Source: Pelecanus crispus (lineage: Eukaryota; Chordata; Aves; Pelecaniformes; Pelecanidae). Taken from it: a stretch of 64,000 nucleotides of DNA. Positions 30,301-45,300 of this stretch are shown piece after piece. The first letter of the stretch is position 1. The number at the start of each line of letters is the position of its first letter. A model generated the notes under the pieces. The model made no database searches, was not told where the DNA came from, and was given only the letters and a program-made list of their open reading frames with translations. The position numbers were made by a program, and so were the translations under genes. Where the stretch lies: assembly GCF_030463565.1 (NCBI RefSeq), contig NC_134676.1, positions 5,048,001-5,112,000 on the forward strand. Direction: 5' to 3'.

Positions 30301-33300
30301 AGAACTGCTGACTCTCACTGAGGTCGCTCTGGTCAAGCAATTTTTCAAAATAAGACTGCGGCGGGTTGACCCTGGCTGGAGGCCAGGTGCCCACCACAGC
30401 CGCTCTATCGCTCCCCTCCTCAGCTGGACAGGGGAGAGAAAATCTAACGAAAGGCTCATGGGGCGAGGTAAGGACAGGGAGATCACTCAGAAATTACCGT
30501 CACGGGCAAACCAGACTCGACTTGGGGAAATCAGTTTGATTTTATTACCAAGCAAATCAGAGTAGGATAATGAAGAATAAACCCAAATCTTAACACACCT
30601 TCCCCCAACCCCTCCCTTCTTCCCAGGCTCACCTTCACTCCCAATTTCTCTACCTCCTCCCCCTGAGTGGCACAGGGGGACGGGGAATGGGGGTTGGGGT
30701 CAGTTCATCACGCATCGTCTCTGCCGCTCCTTCCTCCTCAGGACAGGACTCCTCACCCTCTGCCCCTGCTCCAGCGTGGGGTCCCTCCCATGGCAGACAG
30801 TCCTCCATGAACTGCTCCAGTGTGGGTCCTTCCCACGGGTGCAGCTCTTCACGAACTGCCCCAGCGTGGGTCCCTCCCCGGGGTGCAGCCCCTCAGGAGC
30901 AGCCTGCTCCAGCGTGGGTCCCCCGCGGGGTCCCCAGCCCTGCCACCAAACCTGCTCCAGCCTGGGCTCCTCTCCCCACGGGGCCACAGCTCCTGCCAGG
31001 AGCCTGCTCCAGCGCGGATTTCCCACGGGCTCACAGCCTCCTTGGGGCACATCCCCCTGCTCCGGCGTGGGCTCCTTCCCGGGTGCAGGGGGATCTCTGC
31101 TCCCCGTGGGCCCCCATGGGTGCAGGGGCACAGCTGCCTCAGCAGGGGCTGCACCAGGGGTGCAGGGGAATCTCTGCTCCGTGCCTGGAGCACCTCCTGC
31201 CCTCCTTTGCATTGACTTTGGGGTCTGCAGAGTCCTTCCCTTCACATTCTCACTCCTCTCTCCAGCTGCAGTTGCTGTTGCGCAGCAACATTTTCCCCTT
31301 CTTAAATCTGTTATCCCAGAGGCGCTGCCACCGTCACTGATGGGCTCAGCCTTGGCCAGGGCGGGTCCATCTTGGAGCCGCCGGTGTTGGCTCTGTGGGA
31401 CATGGGGGAAGCTTCCAGCAGCTTCTCACAGAAGCCACCCCTGCAGCCCCCCTGCTCCCAAAACCTTGCCACGCAAACTCAATACAAAGACTTGGGTATC
31501 TAAATCTTTTAGGCACTCTCAAGTATTTATTTGTCGTGCCAAGAAAAGGTGATGCTGCTAAAATGCTCAGACAAGTCATCTGCAGCAAAACCTGCACTGG
31601 CATATTTAATTTTCTACCAAAGCATGTGGTAAAGTATCTGAAAACACTTCTTTACCCCCCAATGCATAGGAAAGAGCCGTTGCATCTCTTTTTGCAATGG
31701 CAGAAACGAAGCGCGGAGGAAAAGAAACGCTTTGCCCCTCGCTACAGAGCAAGGGAGCGCCGGGCTCTGCAAAGGAACCCGCTGCCACGGGTTATGGATG
31801 GTATTTTGTCAGGGCTGTGACCGGCTGTATTTCTTCTTCATTGCCATGATTTTTTGTAGCCTCACGAGGCTGGCCGGGGATAAACTGGTTTTTTCTGCGT
31901 CCCCAGTGGCCGGGGCGGTGAGGGCTGGTGGCCCTGGGCTCCTGCGTTCATTCCCCAGCTGCTGACTCGTGACGTGACGCTGGCTGAGCCCTTTCACTTC
32001 CCCTTACCTCTGCTTGTCCTTCTCTAAACGGGGACTGGCTTGGCGGCGTTTATCAGCGGCGTTATGAAATCCTCAGGTCGTCGTTTGAAAGGAACAAGGT
32101 GGGGTTTGTGGGAAGAAGTGATTGCACCGAGGTGGGATGCTCCATGGCTTTCCGTGTCTCTGGGATGAGCGGGGTAGATGTGTGGGCACAGTGGGGAGGA
32201 AACTTCAAATGGAAAATTATTAATCAAAAAGCTGCTTTTTGCAGGGCGCCGTTCTCAGGCGGCTGTGAATTTGCAGCGAGTCCTCTTCCTCCCTGCAATG
32301 AGATTTGTCTGTCCTGTTGTACCCACGTCGTTATGGGATGGGGAGGAACTGCAGCCTCTTGCAGCATCTCCTGCTCCCCTCACCCTGCTCCCTGCAGGCA
32401 CCAGCACAAGCATTTTTCTCGGTCTCAGCAACCTCTGCAGGCCCCTGCCTGACTTTGAGGCTGTGCTTACTGTGAGCAGGAATAGCACAGCCATTTACTG
32501 CTGCATGGTGTTTCCACCTACTAAAATTGTATTTCTCTGAGCAGATAGGGCTGAGGAGAGATACTAAGAGCTCTGCATAAGTAAAGATCTTTCAAGCAAT
32601 GGTCTGTGAGCACTGCAGTGCCCCAAACCTTTCATTTTTGGGAAGGTTGGGACAGACTGCTCGAGGGTAGGAAGGCCCTGCAGAGGGATCTGGCCAGGCT
32701 GGACCGATGGGCCGAGGCCAACTGTGTGAGGGTCAACAAGGCCAAGTGCCGGGTCCTGCACTTGGGTCACAACAACCCCATGCAACGCTGCAGGCTTGGG
32801 GAAGAGTGGCTGGAAAGCTGCCTGGCCGAAAAGGACCTGGGGGTGTTGGTAGACAGCCAGCTGAACATGAGCCAGCAGTGTGCCCAGGTGGCCAAGGCGG
32901 CCAGCAGCATCCTGGCTTGTGTCAGGAATAGTGTGGCCAGCAGGAGCAGGGCAGGGATCGTCCCCCTGTACTCGGCGCTGGTGAGGCCGCACCTGGAATA
33001 CTGTGTCCAGTTTTGGGCCCCTCAATACAAGAAGGACATGGAGGTGCTGGAGCGTGTCCAGAGAAGGGCAGCGGAGCTGGGGCAGGGTCTGGAGCACAGG
33101 GCTGGTGGGGAGCGGCTGAGGGAGCTGGGGGTGTTCAGCCTGGAGAAGAGGAGGCTGAGGGGAGACCTGATCGCTCTCTACAACTGCCTGACAGGAGGGG
33201 ACAGTGAGGGGTAAGTCGGTCTCTTTTCCCAAGTAACAAGCAATAGGACAAGAAGAAACGGCCTCAAGTTGCATCAGGGGAGGTTTAGATTGGATATTAG

Positions 33301-36300
33301 GAAAAATTTCTTCATGGAAAGGGTTGTCAAGCCTTGGAACAGGCTGCCCAGGGAAGTGGTTGAGTCCCCATCCCTGGAGGTATTTAAAACACGTGTAGAT
33401 GTGATGCTTAGAGATGTGGTTTAGTGGTGAACTTAGCAGTGTTAGGTTAATGGTTGCATGCGATGATCTTAAGGGTCTTTTCTGACCTAAATGATTCTAT
33501 GATTTTATGGTTCTGCCTTGCCATTGGCTTCATGTGTGCCTGGAGGGGGTTTTCCATGTTAAGTGGGGTAGAAGACGGGAATGTCAAGCTCAAGCAGCTT
33601 TCCTTTGAGCTGTGACTCAGAGAACATCATAACATGACTTCAGATCCCCACTAGAGCATTTTAGCCCTTCTTTTGGCTAAAAATGCAAACAAAACGTAAA
33701 GCATCACAACAAGCACACAAATTCCTTCTCCTCCTCAAGTCCATTGGGAGGATGGTGCAAACCCGGGCAATGGATCGGGAAGCTGGGGCTTGCCCTGCTG
33801 AGCCCCACGAGCTCGGGAAACATCAGCTGCTGCTTTGTCACTTTGAAATCATCTGGTTTTATTTTCCATGGGCTGTCCTCTAAGTAGCACGTGGGCTCAG
33901 AGCTCTGCCCAGCGGGGAGGACCAGGACAGCCGCGTGTTGCAGGATGGGAGGAGAGATGGTGGTCCTCCCACATCCCTCTGGTTGGGGAGGGCTCGGTGC
34001 AACTCCCCATCCTCCGAACCTGTCTTTGGCTTAGTTTATGATGTCTTTAAATCTTGTCCTCTGTGCCCATGGCTCTGTGCTCACCGTGGTGCCCTTCCTC
34101 TTTCATTGCTCCCTGCCAGCCCTACCTTTGGGACGTCCCACAGGCAGTCACGCTGCTCCTTTTTAATCTTTCCGTGCTAACGTCTGCCCAGAAAGGTTCT
34201 GCAAAGGCTGGTTTCATGGCATAAAATCCTGCCCAGTTCCTTCTTGGCCAGGAGTTCCTCCTGCCTGGAAGCAGCTCTTCTGGAAACCTCCACTGTCTCT
34301 GTTACCTCCCATGTTTCATATAACACCTTGCACTGTGAGGTCTGGTCCAGCCTTAGGAGCTTAGGAGATACCTATGTGCTGGAATTAAATCCTTCTACTG
34401 GAGGAGGAAGAGTGATAAAATGAAGAGCTTAATGCACATTTTTAATGGATGTTCCCAATTTTTCTCCGGGCACTTCTGCCTGGCACAGCAAGCCCAAATG
34501 TCCCAGGCAGCAGAGCGGGGTGCAGGAGCCTTCGGGTGCCCCCTGACACGCAGCGATGTGGGTCTGACTGCTCCGTCCTGCCTGGCCTTCCAGCGACTGA
34601 CGGTTGTTCTCTGCATCCATTTTACTTCCTTTGAAACCGGGGATAGGAAGTCAAGTTAGGGTGTTTCTGTGTTTTGCAACCGTCATGAAGGCTGACTTCA
34701 GTGCAAGCATGTTTCCTTTTTCACAGACCCGATTAGCAAAGACATGACACAAACTGAGAACTGGTTGTGGGTTTATCAGTAGTTAGTCCTTTTTGGAAGG
34801 ACGTTTGGGCCCTGTAAAGAAACAGAAACTGGTTTAGTTTCTGCCTAGGTCATGGTCCACAGTCCTCTCTTCCCGTGCATGCCACAGACAGAGCAAAGCT
34901 GGTCTGGGATAACCTGAGGATTTCCTGCAGGTCCCGCTCCACCAGATCTCTGCTTTACTTCTTGCTTTCTGGCCACTGACATTCAAGTCCTTGACTTCTT
35001 AGGGAAGTCCATATAATTAAATCATTTATCACAAATACCAGCCCTGTTTCTCCTCATTTCTTGCACCAGGTACGAACTCCCGAGAAATCCTCCCTTCTGC
35101 TACCCACACTTTCGTGCCAGTTCTCTGTGTACTCTCATCCCGGCTTCAAACCATTTCCTGAATCTCTCCGTCCTGACATTATTCCTCTTGAAGCTTCTTA
35201 ATAACTGTTTGTGGCTTTTGCTTCCTTCCCCTGAGTTTCACATCTGCTTCTACCATCGCTGGGTTTCTGCAGCCTCTTTTCCTACATTTTTTGCTCCCAT
35301 ATGTGCTGTTCTATGCAACACTGACTGGTCCTCTTTGCAGAAAATGACAGGTAGCATCATCTGCTCAGCTCCCTGCATCTGCTTCAGGCTTCTTCCAGAG
35401 AAGGAGAGCTCATGGTCAGAGCATCTCTTATAGCACTTTGGAGCCCTGCTCTTGGCCCAGGTGGTAAATCCTCAACAGTCATAGGGCAAAAATCCATTTT
35501 TTGTCCTAAGGTGCTTCCAGGCATGGGTATGAGGAAAGAATGGAGTAGAGTTAGTCAACCTTTGTTCTAGCCCACCTACATCATTGCTGCACGTATCTGT
35601 CTTTTTTTTTTTTAATAAGCATCATTATAAGGTATGCTTTTAAGAAGTAATGCGAAGGGAAGCACTGATTCTTCAGAAGTTTGTGGGAAGTGCGAGTGGC
35701 ACTGCGGGGCTGAGAGCCCTGGGCTGGAACATGGGACTTGGCCCCATGGGTGGTGGAGGCAGGACCTCTCCGTGGCTGTGATAGTTTGTGGGGAGTGAAG
35801 AAGCTAGCGCTGTGTGATGTGTGGGGGTGGACCTGGTACTTAGGGAAATGATCTTTGCCGTGGTGTTTTGAATTGATGTGAATGGGACAGGGGTGCTTTT
35901 CGCAAGGCCAAAGAGAAGGCTGTTGCAGCAGCAGTCATTGGGTGCGTCCATACGTTGCTATGGAGGTGGCGAGGGAAGCCCATAGCTGAGCAACCCCATG
36001 CAGAAAGGCCTGCTAAATTCACCTCCAGCCCAGATGTAGGCTCCTACAGCCAGACGTGAGGGTGATGCCCAGAATGGTGCAAGTCAACGCTAACCAAGAT
36101 CCATCTCCATGTCTGCAGAAACTGGGAGGAGCAGTAGTAAGACGGGGTGTATCTAGAGACTTGGAGGGTTTTTAGTGTTTGATTTCATTAAGTTAGAGCT
36201 GACAGCTAAGCTCCTAGGAGCAGATGCCATGTGCCATGGGGCCAGCTGTGCTTAGGTCAGGGAGGAGCAATAGCATGTGGTAGGACTAAGCTCTTCTGTT

Positions 36301-39300
36301 TTCTGAAAATCATGTAAGTGCGTGTCCCAAATTGCCAAATTTGAGAACAAATTTGTCCCAAATTGTTCTCATTCTGCAGCCTCTTCCACCCCTAAAAGAA
36401 AAAGATCTTATTTCATAAAGAGGCACTTGCGCACTTGCTCCCAGCTGAGCCATTGCTTATGCAAATGTTGCTGGAGGTGGCAGTGGCCGTGGACTGCACT
36501 GATGGGAATGTGACTCCTGTTCTTCTGTTCTCAGAGTACGGACCTGACAAGCACAGTTGGCTACGACAGCATCATTCAACATCTGAATGATGGCAGGAAG
36601 AACTGCAAAGAGTTTGAAGACTTTTTGAAGGAAAGGTATGAAGGTGCCTCTGAAAATGGGTTGGGTTGAACCTGGGAAGCGAGGCGGTGGCACTACTTCT
36701 ACTCCTTGTATTCCCAGTTTGGTTTCTGTCGCATTTAACTGTCCACTATGTTAAAACACCTTTGATTTTTGACTGATGAGGAACTTGTTTTCTTACACTG
36801 TCCTTTCCTTGCACGGCTGGTGCTGTGGTATGAAGTCCATGCCCAGGAATCCTCAGCTGAGAGGCAGCAATGGTGCCCAGGGCTTCATGCTCACATTTTG
36901 AACTGCCTGTTAAAAAGAAAGAGAAATCAGGAGCAGTTTAATAATTCAGTCTTACATGTTGCCAGACATCTGTACTGATGTGTTTGCAGCTGTTGGTGAC
37001 CTGCCCAGGCCACACACTCTCCCATGGAGTTCACCTTGCAGTTCAGCTTGCAGAAGATCAGGTGAAGACCTTGGCATAGGAAAGGCACAGCTTTGTCCTG
37101 AATTTGTCTTTGTATAGTATGGACAGCCCACAGATTTTATGTTAAAAAGAAGTAGTAGCATTAGATAGTGCATTTATTAATCAGAGAATATGACCTAAGT
37201 AGAGGTTCTGTAGCTACAAAGACACAGCTGGGGTGGTCTGGCCATGTGTTTTGACTTTATGGTTCATGTGGTTAGCAATGGCTAAATATGAAGAGCATTG
37301 TAGAATAACCCTGAATTAATGTAATTTTGGTATTGAGAACTGGAGACAACAAACCTCTGAATACAAGGCTTGGTACAGAACAGCCTGGAACAAATGTAAT
37401 GGGGATGAAGAGGAGGAGAACCTGCAGTTAAAAGTGTCTAATGCACCTACATCTGTCTAGGCTGTAATCCCATGTTCCAGGAAAACTTGGGTTTTCCAGC
37501 TGCCCAAGGAACCATCCGCTGAACCCTGAGAACCGTGTCCCACTCATCCATGACAAGAGAGAGAGTGCAAAAAGCCTCCTGCACCCCCTGTAGCCATGTT
37601 CCTCTTTTCTATTGAAGGAGGTGTACGTTCCCACCAATGTGTCTAGCCAGGAGGAGATTAGAGGCTGGACCTGGACTTGCTACTGGCACCCCTCTCTGAA
37701 CATGGCCCAGTTCTCCATGTACAGCATGGCTGTTAGATGGCCCCAGACATGGAGAACATGCCTGTTGGATTTGATGTTTTGTTTCAAAAGGAAGTTCATG
37801 GGAATGTTGGTAGATAGAGGAAAAAAAATCAATTTATAATCTTTATTTTTTCCATTTCCCTACAAGCTTTTGGAGTTCTTAAAGAGTTAAGTTAGGTGAA
37901 CCCCACCACCAAACTCTAGAAATCAACAACATAAGCATATGCATCTGCGTTAGAGATACAGGCATTTTAGGAAGCTATTTATTTTATCCACTAGACCGTC
38001 TAACGCAAGCCTCTAGCAGTACTTGTTTCTCTCCACTGACTGCAGACAGGTAGGGTGGCTTGCCCAGATGGAGATACCTACATTTGACCAAGCAAGTCCA
38101 GCCCTGCTTGTCTGTACAGATTTCAAAGCAACTGCAGAAAGCTGGTTGTTCTTAGACTGCAACACATAGGCTTTCCTCCCCCTGCCCCTTTCTTCCAAGA
38201 GGGGAGGACAATATGATCTCTCAGAGGTGTTATTTATGTTACCTCACAAGATGTGGCCTCTTCTTCAGGTGTTCTCCCTAAGGACCAAAGGCGGGCAGGA
38301 GACCGTACCTATTGCCTTGTGTTAAAAAGTCCTGAGGAGCTGGAATGGCCCAGCTGAGCTTTGGGGTGCATGTATGGTGGCTGAGTGGTCTTTGAGGTGC
38401 CTACTCCCTTCTCTCACATTTGGTTTAAATCAGCCAAATCAGATTCAAAAGTACTTTTTGTGGATGGACCAACAGACACCGCGATGGCCAAGATGCAGAA
38501 AGTGTGTGATTGCACAAGCCTTGTTCCCATAGGAAACTGAGCTAAAAACTACTCAGGAGACTCACCTGGCTGCATGTAGCCACCAGCTGCACTGGCTGCT
38601 TAGTCCTCCATCTCCTGTGGAGGTGGTCTTTGCACCCATCGGCCACAGGGAGATGGGGAGAGCAACGCATCGGGACCACAAGCACAGCAAAATGAAGTGT
38701 TTTCACTAGAAAGGCTGTTGGGTAACTGCAAACAACAGTCTTCCTTCAGCCACCATCCACAGTTGGTTTGCAGCAGGTCAGAAGATAGGGAGGGTGTTAA
38801 GAGCGGGTCTTGGCCTCTGCTGCAAACAAATATCAGTTTCTAAAATGCGAACTTCCTCTCATTTCTCTGTTTCCTCAACAGGGCAATTATAGAAGAAAAA
38901 TATGGCAAAGACCTCATTAACTTGTCAAAGAAGAAGCCCTGCGGGCAGACGGAGCTGAAGTAAGTTCACAGTCCCGTGTGTGTTTTGCTTTTATGGGTGT
39001 CTTTGGAGCAACGAAGGAGGAAGAGAAGGAAGGAGGCTGTGAGAGACAAGAGTGTTGAAATGTGATTGGGACATTACCAGAAGATGATCTGAAATCGGTC
39101 TTGTGAATGAACGGTGCACAGCTGGATTGGCCTTTGCCAGTAGACAAATTGGGCCCCACCAAGTTCCCACCAGCTGTAGATTAACCAAAGCATCGTAAAT
39201 GCGCAGGCGAGGTGTGGGCTGGCGGTTCACCAGAGGGCTAAGGATTGTGAGACCTTGGGTATGCTTCTGACTGGTTTTGTGGCCAGAGCAAAGTACAGGT

Positions 39301-42300
39301 ACTTCCTTCACTCAAACCATGCAAATCTTCAAAGTCCAACGTGTTACCTCCCTGCAGAGGAGCTGTGGCCGCTGCGGTTTGCTCCATGAGTGGGTCTCCG
39401 TTTCCCCAACTTCTGCTTCCTGCTTTGTTTCTGTACTTTATGCATGCCCAGTCTGATGTTCTCTGATCATTTATTTACAGTTTTATATTGAGGTGTCACA
39501 TAAAATCTTTCTGACGTCTTTATTGTACAATATTAATAGGGAGAAAAGTTCCCTACATTTCCAACCACTGGCCAATGCACCATGTAGAGGGTGTTCATAT
39601 GTCCCAAATGATACTTTTAGGAGGTTGCCTGAAACATTTGTCATGACAATCAGGATTTTTAATAGAATCCAATGTTCAGAAAGATGTAAAGTAGATGTCA
39701 AACCAAGTGCGCTGTTACACTTGCCAAGAGGGAAAAAGCCGGAGGTGTGAAGAGGGTAAATAAACCTGCTTCAAGCTGCTTTGGCTGGTGTTGGGTGAGG
39801 GACTTGCTATCTGCTTTGGGATAGGTGCTCTGCTGATGCCTGTACCTGGCCGTGCTTTCCCACTCTTTTTAAATGCTCTGCCTGTTTTTCAGCACGCTGA
39901 AGAGATCCCTGGATGTTTTCAAGCAACGTAAGTAATTCTTCTTCGTGTTTGTCAGGACGCTTGGCAGCGCCAAAGTCTGCAGGCAACTGCTTGGGAAGAA
40001 AATAGCAGAGAAACCTCCAAAACAGTGTGATGCTGGGGTCAGGCATAGGCTGTCCTCCTGGCCAGGCTCATTCCAGCTCGTGGGGTTTAGGGATGGAATA
40101 GCTCCTTACACAGGCAGGCGCTGCTTGGAGGCTGCTTCAAAAGTGCTGCTGCTTTTATGTGTTTCTGCCAGGGGTTGTATGACGTGGGGTCTCTGGGTCA
40201 GTTTGATGTCAGCTAGAACAGTTGACTGGAGCAACAGAGTCTTTTTAGGAATATATATATATATTTTTAATTTTTTTTCTTTGCAGAAATAGACAATGTG
40301 GGGCAAGGTCACATCCAGCTGGCGCAAACCCTTCGGGAGGAAGCAAAGAAAATGGAGGACTTCAGGGAAAAGCAAAAACTGCATCGGAAAAAGGTCAGGC
40401 GCCACGGGAGCACGTGCCTTCGCCGCGGGGTGTTGATCCTGCCCCAGTGACGGGCTGCTCCTGGCTGGTGTCGCCTGCCGTGCCCCAGCCCCCTCCGTGC
40501 CCCTGGTGCCTGCCGCTGCCGGGAAGTCCTGAGCTCCTTCCTATGTGTTGCAATCGTGTTGGTGAACTGTGCGGCAACCTCAGACTTCCTTCTTCTCACT
40601 GCCGCCTCTTCTCCTTTGGGCACCTTTTGGGGCCAGGTATAGCACAGGCTCAGCTCCAGGGACACCAGCCTCAACCAGCAATGTTTTAAAAACATGTATA
40701 TAATGCTGTATGAACTCCATAGGGTCTGCTACAATTGGCAAACCTTTTAACTTCTTCTGGCTTGAGATTCCTTTGTCTGGAAAATGAGGAAAAACTGCTA
40801 GAACCAGGGGCTGGTTTGGACCTAGCAGAGAGGACTGGGCTTCCCAATTTTGCAGACCCTATGGAGATGATACAGTACTGTATAATGCTAGGATTTCATT
40901 TGTAGAGCTCCTTTGCATACACAAGTGGAGGCTCAGATAGAAGCAGAAAAGATAGGTTTTGTGAAGACGCTTTGGGTGGATGAAGGTCCTTAAAGCCATC
41001 TCAGTCCGGTCTGTGCCTCTTCTTTTCCTAAGCCATGTAGGCCATCCTGGAGATTTGATAGTCAGTGACGTGCTGACTCCGGGTCTGTTGTCTTCACAGA
41101 TAGAGCTGATAATGGAGGCCATTCACAAAAACAGGAATTTGCAGTACAAGAAGACCATGGAGGTAAAGCAAACATGCTGCTGTTTCTTGCCATACGGGTT
41201 AACGCTGCTAACACGCACGTGCACAGCGCTGGGGCAGTTGGAGCGGGGCCGGAGGAGGCCACAGCAATGATGCGAGGGCTGGAGCAGCTCTGCTGTGAGG
41301 CCAGGCTGGGAGAGCTGGGGGTGCTCAGCCTGGAGAGGAGAAGGCTGCGGGGAGACCTGACTGCGGCCTGGCAGTGCTGGCAGGGGCTCAGGAGAAAGAT
41401 GGGGACAGGCTTTTTAGCAGGGCCTCTTGCGATAGGACAAGGGGTGATGGTTTTAAAGTAAAAACAGATAGATTCAGACTGGATATAAAGAAGAAATGTT
41501 TTACGCTGAGGGTGGTGAAGCACTGGCACAGGTTGCCCAGAGAGGTGGGAGATGCCCCATCCCTGGAAACATCCCAGGCCAGGTTGGACGGGGCTCTGAG
41601 CACCCTGATCTGGTTAAAGCTGTCCCGGCTCACTGCAGGGGGTTGGGCTGGATGGCCTCTAAAGGTCCCTTCCAATCCAAAGCATTCTGTGATTCTATGA
41701 TAAATGTGAGGGTCTTCCTCCTCTGCTGCAACCCTCGACGTTGTGTCTGCACGAGCAGTATGGAGGGTGTGCTCAGAAAAACTGAAGAGTACACCAGGGA
41801 CACGGCTGGTGGTAGCCTTGCAGGGCTGGATATGAGTGATTTAGATGTCATGGACTGGATTGCCATGAGCTTTTCACCCCAAACGAAGAGCAGCTTGTCT
41901 TGGGAAGTTGGTTTTGCCCAAGCAGTAGGGCATCTGGGACCTTGCATGCTGTCCCCTGCTCTGCTGGCAGCCTGCGCCCACCTCTTCGCCCGTAGGCTGT
42001 GCTTTCCTCCAATGCCTCCCGTGTGAGCTGTATTTGCATCTCATTGCTTGCTGACACGCTCCTGCCCCGTTTGGTGGTTCCCCTAGGCCAAGCGGCTCTA
42101 TGAGCAGCGCTGCAGGGATAAGGACGAGGCGGAACAGACTCTGCACCGCAACGCAAGCCTGGTGACGCAGAAGCAGCAGGAGAAGGTACGGGGAGTGGGG
42201 TGGCCGTGGGGCAGAAAGGCGCATCTCTTCTTGCAGCTCTCCTGCCCCATGGCTCTTCTCCCAGCTCTGGGTTTTGGGGTGAGACGGGAGGGCTGGTGAT

Positions 42301-45300
42301 GTTCCCCAGTTGGGCTGCAGAGCCGTTGATGATGTACCAGGGCTCTCCCCTACCTTTCTTCTCTCTCCCCTTTTTGGCAGCTGTTCCTGAAGCTGGCTCA
42401 GACAAAATCGGCTCTGGAGGACTCTGGTGAGCATGGAAATGCAGCATTTGGAGGGTGAGGGGAGCGTTTCCAGGGCCAGGGGTTGTGAAGCCATGGCATG
42501 GCTCTTGGGCGAGCTTTAGCTCTTGGGTCAGGCACGGCTCCTCAGAAACACGTGCCCAAGATACTGGAGGTGGGCACCTGCCTGGAGAAGCCTGCATGGC
42601 CCCAACAAGGCTGCTCCCACCATTTCCCCGGGGCAGGACCCTGTGCAGCTCTGCGTCCCCGTGCAGTGCCCACCCACAGCTGAGCTCACACATTACTGCT
42701 GCTTTCTCCCTGATGTCCCAGCCATTTCGGGCTTCCCATATTACCTTCTACACATCTTCTCCCCAAGTAGCTAGCGATAGAACAAGAGGAAATGGGCTCA
42801 AGCTGTGCCAGGGGAGGTTTAGATTGGATATTGGGAAAAATTTCTTCACAGAAAGAGTGGTCAAGTGTTGGAACAGGCTGCCCAGAGAGGTGGGGGAGTC
42901 CCCATCCCTGGAGGGGTTCAAAAAATGGGCAGAGGTGGCACTTTGGGACATGGTTTAGTGGGCATGGGGGTGTTGGGTTGATGGTTGGGCTGATGATCTT
43001 AGAGATCCTTTCCAACCTTAATGACTCCTAGTTTTTACTTTCATTATAAATAATCCAGCCACCAAGCCAGGAAACATGAAATTATTACTCTGCCCTTAAC
43101 TGGTTTAGTGGTGGACTTGGTAGTGTTAGGTTAATGGTTGGACTGGATAATCTTAAAGGTCTTTTCCAACCTAAACAATTCTATGATTCTAGCGAAGGGT
43201 TTTTTTTTTAATTAATCAGATGGCAATGTGATTTCTCTTGCAGACAGGAGTTACCAGCAGAGTGTTACAACACTGGAGAAGATCCGGGAAGAATGGCAGA
43301 AAGAGCACATCAAAGCTTGCGAGGTAAATGCCCCAAAACGCCTTCACGTGGCAGCGTGGTCCTCTGGATATCCACCCCTTGCTGCAGGGGTCAGGGACGG
43401 TGCAGATTTGCCTTCTCTGTGTTCCCCTGGCAGTGAAGCAGCAGGATCTGTTGTAGCTCACTGTCGTGGTTTAGCCCCAGCCAGCAGCTCAGCACCACGC
43501 AGCTGCTTGCTCACTCCCCCTACCCTGGTGGGATGGGGGAGAGAATCGGAGGAGTAAGAGTGAGAAACGCTCCTGGGTTGAGATAAGAACAGTTTAATAA
43601 TTGAAATAAAGTAAAATAGTAATGATAATAATGACAATATAATAATGATAATAATAATAATAATGATATACAAAGCAAGTGATGCACAATGCAATTGCTC
43701 ACCACCTGCCGACCGATACCCAGCCAGTTCCCGAGCAGCGATCGCTGCTCCCTGGCCACCCCCCCCCAGTTTCTATACTGAGCATGATGTCATATGGTAT
43801 GGAATAGCCCTTTGGGCAGTTTGGATCTACTATTCTGGCTGTGCCCCCTCCCAGCTTCTTGTGCCCCTGGCAGAGCGTGGGAAGCTGAAAAAGTCCTTGA
43901 CTGGCATAAGCAGTACTTAGCAACAACTAAAACATCATTGTGTTACCAACATTCTTCTCCTACTAAATCCAAAACACAGCACTATGCCTGCTACTAGGAA
44001 GAAAATTAACTCTATCCCAGCCGAAACCAGGACACTAACCCTGTGTGTGTCTCATGCTGGGTTTCTGGATTCAAGGTCCCGCTGCTTCAAGGTTTCCACT
44101 ATTTTTTTATTTTTATTTCTTCTTCCACCACCTTTAAAAATTGACAGAGTCAGAGCAGTGACATTTTTGCCCGTTACCTGCTTCCACATTTGGTGCGGCC
44201 GTCGTCTTGAACAGCCGTGGCCACCTCTGCGTACTCGGCGACTCGAGGCCAATATGTCTTCCAGCCGCTACACCACCGAGCAGACTCTGTCTGAAACTCT
44301 GAAAGTCTTTAGATGACTTTGCAGCAGAGGCTGGTGGCCGGCTGGGGTTGCAGGCTGGGTGAAGCCATCTCCGCGTGAACGCCGTGTGCCAGGAACCCAT
44401 CGCTGTATCTCACAGACCATGTGGTGGCATGGGAACCCCCTCCGAGCGGTTGTGTAGCGTGGGAACTCCCTCCAAGCGGTTGTATCAGCCTAAAGCAGAC
44501 TGTCTCATAGCGAAGTGGTCTAGCGAGCACATGGTGGGGAAGTCCAGAGCTGGTGGTGAGAGGACCACGCAGCTGCTCTGCTGCTGGCCTGTGATCTGTG
44601 ACCGAGGGACGGACAGGGACTGCAGAGATCGAAGTTTTATCCCAGGTCTGCTGCAAGCTTGCAAACAGCCTTCCCAATCCCAGCTGTGCCGATCCCTTCC
44701 CAAGCTACTTCTTGTCAGGCCTCTATTTTGCTTTTTCCTTTTGAAATGGAATTTGCTGTCTGTTTTGTGTGGCATGCATCATTGTCTCAGTGCTGGTGTG
44801 CTTTTGATGTCTGGGGTTTCTGGAAGCCTTTCTGATGGTGGGGTGTGGAAAGCAGTAGTTTCACTTCCACAGAGGGATCATGTGGAGGATTTTCCCTCAG
44901 TGTGTTGCAAAGGTCGTAACTGGTAACAAGCGTATATGTACACTTGGGATGAAAGGAAATGCATAAAGGCACGTGAAATTGAGGTATACCAGACAGCAGA
45001 TTTCAAAAGACTTGGGTTTAAACGGTCTGGGCAGGAAAGAGGGAGAAGAGCAGCCAGTCAAGGCACCTCTGTTTTCATACATCCCCAGTGCTCTGTTATT
45101 GCTCCGTACCTGTGGGAGGGAAGTGAGCTGGGACCGCAGGACCACGGGGTGCTTAGGGAACATGCACTGTTTTTAGAAGCTGGCGTGGTCTCCCCAGAGG
45201 GAGTGGTGTGCCCGGTGACCCCTCCCTCATCCGTCCTGCAGACCTTCCTGAGCTTAACGTTCATCTTTGAAATACCTGGTTGCGCAGAGGGATGATTTCT

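Noticed and set aside
30687-31552. Frames of 217 and 258 codons rich in Ser/Pro/Ala
   Set aside because: They lie inside the solo LTR and derive from its internal repeats. Overlapping frames on both strands are equally open.
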